NCBI RefSeq assembly: GCF_013402915.1
Contig: NC_050724.1
Coordinates: 1,178,001-1,242,000, forward strand
DNA: 64,000 nucleotides
Reading direction: 5' to 3'
Source: Zygotorulaspora mrakii
Lineage: Eukaryota; Ascomycota; Saccharomycetes; Saccharomycetales; Saccharomycetaceae
The translations under genes and the position numbers were made by a program. Positions 59,298-64,000 of the stretch are shown here, piece by piece (the stretch's first letter is position 1; every line of letters starts with the position of its first letter). Under the pieces are notes generated by a model that was not told the origin of the DNA, searched no databases, and worked only from the letters and a program-made list of their open reading frames with translations.

Positions 59298-61316
59298 ATG
59301 GACCCAATTTTAAGTCAGGGATATGGTTACGGGTTTGCGCTTGGATTAGGCGCGGCATTTGCGATCCTAATGGTTGCTATTTCAAAATTAATGTCTAAGC
59401 ATGCTGGGCAGGTTCAGAACTCTGAAAGATTTTCTACAGCGTCGAGAAATGTGGGATCCGGCTTAATTGCAAGTTCAACCATTTCAGCTTGGACATGGCC
59501 TGCAACGCTATTAGTCAGTGGTACATGGGCATATGAATATGGTATAATGGGTAGCTGGATGTACGGCGTTGGAGGAACCGTGCAAGTCACTTTATTCGTA
59601 TTTTTAGCACTCAATATTAAGAAGTATGCACCAGGAGCACATACTGTTTGTGAGACGTTTTTCATCAGATTTGGTAAATCTGGTCACCTGTTATATTTAT
59701 GTTACTGCGCTGCAACCAACATAATTATATCTTCCTTGTTATTGCTGGGCGGTTCCCAAGGGTTTGCTGCTAGCACAGGAATGCATGTGGTGGCTGCAAG
59801 CTTTCTTCTTCCCCTGAACGTAATCGTTTATACGGCTTTGGGTGGTCTAAAGGCTACATTTATCTCGGATTGGGTTCATACTGTGATCATTTATCTGATT
59901 TTAATTGTATCAGTTTACACAACTTATTGTAGTTCATCACTTATTGGATCTCCCGGAAGGATGTGGGAGCTCTTAAGAGATATTCAGGAGGTCTACCCTG
60001 TGGCTCTCGGTAAAAGTTACCTTTCATTCAAGAGTCGCGATATGATTTTGCTGTCATGGTCTGTTACACTAGGGGGTATGTCATCTGTTTTAGGAGACCC
60101 GGGATATTCACAAAGAGCAATTGCTTCAGATTCAAAAAGTGTTTTTCTTGGATATACAATGGGTGGATTATGTTGGTGGGTTATCCCTTGGGCCTTAGGT
60201 TCTTCCGCTGGATTGGCTTGTAGGGCACTGCTCACAAATCCTGTTTCGGTAACGTTTCCTAATGAGTTATCGAGTGCCGACATCAATGCAAGTATGCCAG
60301 TCATATATGGACTAGCTGCCATTCTAGGCAAGAGTGGCGCGGCAGCAGGACTGCTTATGTTGTTTATGTCTGTCACTTCTGCAACGTCTGCTGAATTAAT
60401 TGCATTTTCTTCGATTACAACATATGATATTTATAGAGCTTATTTCAATCCGAATGCTACCGGGAAGCAATTGGTTAGGGCTTCTCATATTTCTGTCGTA
60501 GCATTCGGTATTTTTATGGGCGTTTTATCTGTGGTATTCAACTACATAGGAGTTACCGTAGGTTGGTTATTAAGCTTCTTAGGAATACTTCTCAATCCTG
60601 AGGTAGGTGCTGTAGTTCTTTGCCTATTTTGGCCAGGAATGACGAAATTTGGTCTGCTAATTGGTGCACCTTTAGGCACTATTACTGGAATTGTTTGCTG
60701 GCTTGGATCGACATACGTTTATGCAGACCACGTTGTTGACAAAAATACGGTAATGACCACAGAAGCTACATTCATTGGCAATATTGTAAGCTTATTTTCA
60801 GGTCTTATCTATATCATAGTGTTTTCTCTACTGACACCAAAAAAGGAATCATTTGACCTTACATTACTAAGGGGTGCGATCAAAGTAGCAGATGACGTTG
60901 ATTACGAGGAAGAAAAGGCATTAGTACTGACTGAAGCCGACGAAAAAGTTTTGGCTCATCAAAGTTATTTGAGTTTAGCAGTCAACTCCGTTGTTTTATT
61001 GGGCGTGTATGTGGTCGTTACTTGTGCCTTGTACGGTTGGGGAGGTGATTTTAGCAAAGGATCATTTACTGCTTTCATGGTTATTATGATGATATGGCTC
61101 ATAGTTGCCGCACTGTTAATTATTCTGTTCCCTCTCTGGCAGGGAAGAAATACAATCAAACTTATTTTTCTATCTATTGTTGGAAAATCTAAACTTGACA
61201 GGAAAATTGAATATATAGAAAATGCTTCCACATCGTCTCAGCTAGAAGCAGAGGAAATCGAACAATCAAAATTAGACAAAAAGGATGCCACAAATGTTAC
61301 TGTTAGTGGCCTTTAA
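59298..61316 (+). CDS. DUR3: Urea/polyamine active transporter, DUR3-like (sodium:solute symporter family)
   Basis: 672 residues (S. cerevisiae Dur3 has 735). About 14-15 membrane segments of the SSS fold. The N-terminus begins SQGYGYGFALGLGAAFA, then SKHAGQVQNSERFSTASRNVGSGL, TISAWTWPATLL and YEYGIMGSWMYGVGGTVQV, all close to the Dur3 pattern. TALGGLKATFISDWVHTVII and FMSVTSATSAELIAFSSI are SSS core motifs. The C-terminal tail is polar. It imports urea with protons, and in yeast also polyamines. Fungi often have several Dur3-like paralogues, so this could be one of a family. It shares a promoter with the amidase. Confidence 0.88.
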   Translation: MDPILSQGYGYGFALGLGAAFAILMVAISKLMSKHAGQVQNSERFSTASRNVGSGLIASSTISAWTWPATLLVSGTWAYEYGIMGSWMYGVGGTVQVTLFVFLALNIKKYAPGAHTVCETFFIRFGKSGHLLYLCYCAATNIIISSLLLLGGSQGFAASTGMHVVAASFLLPLNVIVYTALGGLKATFISDWVHTVIIYLILIVSVYTTYCSSSLIGSPGRMWELLRDIQEVYPVALGKSYLSFKSRDMILLSWSVTLGGMSSVLGDPGYSQRAIASDSKSVFLGYTMGGLCWWVIPWALGSSAGLACRALLTNPVSVTFPNELSSADINASMPVIYGLAAILGKSGAAAGLLMLFMSVTSATSAELIAFSSITTYDIYRAYFNPNATGKQLVRASHISVVAFGIFMGVLSVVFNYIGVTVGWLLSFLGILLNPEVGAVVLCLFWPGMTKFGLLIGAPLGTITGIVCWLGSTYVYADHVVDKNTVMTTEATFIGNIVSLFSGLIYIIVFSLLTPKKESFDLTLLRGAIKVADDVDYEEEKALVLTEADEKVLAHQSYLSLAVNSVVLLGVYVVVTCALYGWGGDFSKGSFTAFMVIMMIWLIVAALLIILFPLWQGRNTIKLIFLSIVGKSKLDRKIEYIENASTSSQLEAEEIEQSKLDKKDATNVTVSGL

Positions 61317-63745
61317 ATTACCTTGAATAATTAAGAGCCAATAGCATAGCTGAGTCGTGTATTTTCAAAGAAACTCGTGCTGCTAACCTCTTGTGAAAAC
61401 AAAAGTATCACCGACGAATTTCAAAACTAGAGAATACATTAGAAAGCATCAGCACGACTTTAACTTACCGCAATTAATCTTTCTGCTGTCACTTTCGATC
61501 CAGTATAAGCCGAAATTAGGACTAGTGTGATGAAGTGGTAGCCCACCACCACTTATGGAAACTCAAACTTGTCCCTCCGAGATTATACGGTTTTGTACTT
61601 CCTGTTACAATTAGGGAACTACATTACAGCCCGTTTAAGTGTCTTATGAAAAAGAAATTCATTTATGTTACTATCTACTCTTTTTTTTCTGCTTTTATAT
61701 AGTAAATCTCTAATGACTGGCAGTAATCAAAAAGAGTTATTAAAATGATTTCTTTTTCTGAATGGAAGCCAATCTTCTTAAGCACCAAGATGTTACCGTG
61801 GAAAAAGATTTATATATTAATCTTGGTTGCAAATGATTTACATTGACTTCCAGAGAAAACTAGAGACACTTAAAACTACTAGAAGAGACAAATAAAGACT
61901 AAATTAACAAGAAATTGAAAATCGTGTTATCAGCAGTCACCCAAGCTAAAATATCTCAAGATTATTCACGACCAATAGAGGAATTTGAAAATTGATGAGA
62001 TCGATTATGAGGTTAACTACACTGCAGTAATATGGAGATCTCGCAACGCCAGTTGAATTAAACTTATAGATTCTTCCACAGGTTTCTTGGCCTGAAACAT
62101 GTTTGAACAAGATCTGAAAATCCAGTATATTGATATTTATACACCGAATTAAGATTCTTATGAATTCTGCAAAGGAAATTTTTTTTTGAATGAGAAACGT
62201 TAAGGCTTAGCTCTCATTTGTTTAATCTATCTACTTTCTACTAATAAATACTTGCTCATGTCTTTTTCTATTCAGGTTAAAAATTGTAATCCACGGCATA
62301 TTTTTGGAAATTCTTGGAACAAAGTCAGAGAGAAATCTTCATGATTAAAATCTTTATCTTTTAAAATTCAACAGACAACATAATACCATGTAGAACATGT
62401 TGATATCAGTATTTGAAGCATCACATTCGATGTTTTTAAAAAAAGAAATTACATAAAAAAATGATTGTTCCAACTGTTGAATGTATGCTACTACTTTTGT
62501 AAAAAATGAGTTGCTTTAGCCGCCGCTGAAGCATAACTCAGTATTCTACCACTTTATGGATGATTACTACATGTTCACAATCATTCTTTCTCACTTTTTC
62601 CACACAACTAGATGTTGTCTCAAGCTCTTGTATTCCCGAAGCAAGTAAAATAGCTCCTATCTTGACAAATTGATTCTAATCATAAATACTGTAAAAGACA
62701 AATTAGATTTTCAACAGGAGTGTTACGCGTGCGATCTACTGCCAAGAGTAGATACATGCCATTATCTAAATGCTGTCCAACGGCACTTATTTCGGAATGA
62801 TTAGTCAACTTGCCGTCTTGTTAACACAATCTATGTGTGTTGAAAGAGAATTTAATCAACGCTGTTTGTAGAGTTTAATGCGCGAATTTTGTGAAAATAA
62901 ATTTCACATGGGTATGGGCGGCATTTCTATTACTGAAGCCAAGAGAGATGGTTTTTGCCGGAAGGAACCAAAGCATTCGGGTTCACCGGCGAATATGTCA
63001 CTCAGAGGCTAAACTACGCCGGGTGATTATCACCAGCTTTTCAAGAAGTTTTCGGATTACGTATTCTTATTAGTGTTAGCGATAAATATCTGTATCGCAT
63101 ATCAAAGAATGCGTCTTTGGAAGTCTTTTACGTCTTACAGCTTGAAGCTCTCCTAGCACTGTATGCTGAATTAGCGGATGATAAAGAACTATAAGAGATA
63201 TGGGACTTGAGCAGTAACACCAAAAAAAGTTAGATGCAGCCTTAAGAGATAGGCAATTAATTGTTCAGCGTTTTAAGCTGGTAACATAGCACAAGGTATT
63301 TAAGACTCTGGAACTCAACTATTCTTACGCCGCCACGTGACGTTCGCGGTGGCGCACGCATTACCGTGACTTTTCTGGAGGTGGATTTACTATGTGGTGT
63401 GCCTTGGTCAGGGCAGTCACGTGAGACTTCTGGGGTTGATATTTCTTGCGAAAAAGAAGAGCTGTAAAGCTGCAACATTGGCCAGCAATAGATATTCCGC
63501 TGATCTATAACACCTTATATTTGGGTTCCAAAAATTCTCTATGAGGAGAAAAACACTCAAAGCTGAAGAAAAATAATGATGTGGATCTCTTGTGTCCTTT
63601 GTGAGCGATTTAAATAAAAAAATGTGCAGCTATAAGTGTGTGTGAAGTCTCAGGTGACATAGAAGTGAATTCGATGGGATATGGCGATTACCGTAGCACG
63701 TGAGTGCATTGTAGAAATGATCATCAGCAACGTGGAATAAGTTTT
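61317..63745. other. Gene-poor right flank
   Basis: About 2.4 kb. Short frames only, none recognisable. CACGTG occurs near 63336 and 63418, the latter as GTCACGTG, which has the CDEI form. I looked for a CDEIII (TTTCCGAA-type) partner after an AT-rich stretch and found none, so it is not a centromere. Possibly decayed subtelomeric-type sequence. Confidence 0.5.
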
Positions 63746-64000
63746 TCACAGCGCGCGTGGCCGATAAGAGCGATAAGCTTTTCTTGCACTTGCAATATTG
63801 CAGCTCTGGCGCAGAACACACAAACGATAGAACGGATAAGTGATGAAGGGTAGTGAGGAAATAATTCGAAGGGGGAGTTCTTCCGGGTTGTCGAGAGTAA
63901 CAAGATCAGACATTGTGACAACATTATGATGGTCAGTTATAGAGGTATACAAGTCCTTGATTTCCATATCATAGAGTGAAATAAGCTAATTGGATTTAGA
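63746..64000 (-). mobile_element. Partial second copy of the LTR-like sequence, cut by window edge
   Basis: About 130 bases from 63870 to the edge align with 29245-29400 in the same orientation, including TTGTCGA-AGTAAC, a TTATAGAG-TATA block and CATATCAT. The ATG at 63913 opens a frame reading MSDLVTLDNPEE, against MSNQVTIDNAEE in the other copy; here it stays open for 55 codons. A coding start near an LTR end would fit a Ty1/copia-type gag start. The rest of the element lies beyond the window. Confidence 0.38.

Noticed and set aside
63336..63500. CDEI-like GTCACGTG as a possible centromere
   Set aside because: No AT-rich CDEII of 80-170 bases followed by a TTTCCGAA-type CDEIII was found on either side.
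1..64000. CRISPR arrays, rRNA genes, intact transposons or viral genes
   Set aside because: No regularly spaced repeat array, rRNA signature, reverse transcriptase, integrase or viral replication gene was seen.

Overview
The window is nuclear DNA from a budding yeast of the family Saccharomycetaceae, most likely one that split off before the whole-genome duplication (WGD). Genes are mostly intronless, the one intron has textbook yeast splice signals (GTATGT, TACTAAC, TAG), and the tRNA-Gly matches the yeast form. The left 20 kb runs RRD1, IMP2', GUT2, UBP7/UBP11, BAS1, ATG44, COA1, AIM20/SKG1, BNR1, POT1. From memory, S. cerevisiae splits this order over two sister blocks (chromosome IX: RRD1-IMP2'-GUT2-UBP7-ATG44-COA1-AIM20-BNR1-POT1; chromosome XI: UBP11-BAS1-SKG1). 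The unsplit order is what a non-WGD lineage should show. The species is not identified.

Region 1 (1-20.4 kb) is dense, conserved core. ATG44 (mitofissin) has a three-codon first exon and is easily missed. Region 2 (20.4-40 kb) is looser: two secreted acid phosphatases (one frameshifted), an amino-acid transporter, tRNA-Gly(GCC) beside a degenerate LTR-like sequence, a Zn2Cys6 regulator, an MNN1-type mannosyltransferase (frameshifted), and an HGT1-type hexose transporter with a long promoter carrying Mig1-like and Rgt1-like sites.

Region 3 (40-61.3 kb) looks like an accessory nitrogen-acquisition cluster: a Zn2Cys6 regulator divergent from an Asp/Glu-racemase-family enzyme; a DHA1 drug/H+ transporter divergent from a ketopantoate-reductase-like enzyme; an amadoriase/sarcosine-oxidase-like FAD enzyme divergent from a DAL5-type permease; an AAAP amino-acid transporter (frameshifted); and an acetamidase-like amidase divergent from a DUR3-like urea transporter. 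Two of the divergent promoters share the same 12-base CGG-N6-CCG element, and GATAA clusters recur. I infer a co-regulated, nitrogen-repressed gene set whose substrate is unknown. A phased array of five TGACAC motifs lies upstream of the AAAP gene. The remaining sequence to 64 kb is gene-poor and ends in a second copy of the LTR-like sequence.

Three genes in the right half each lack exactly one base and are otherwise open. That means either very young pseudogenes or sequence errors. Start codons were chosen at ATG using family N-termini, targeting signals and TATA spacing.
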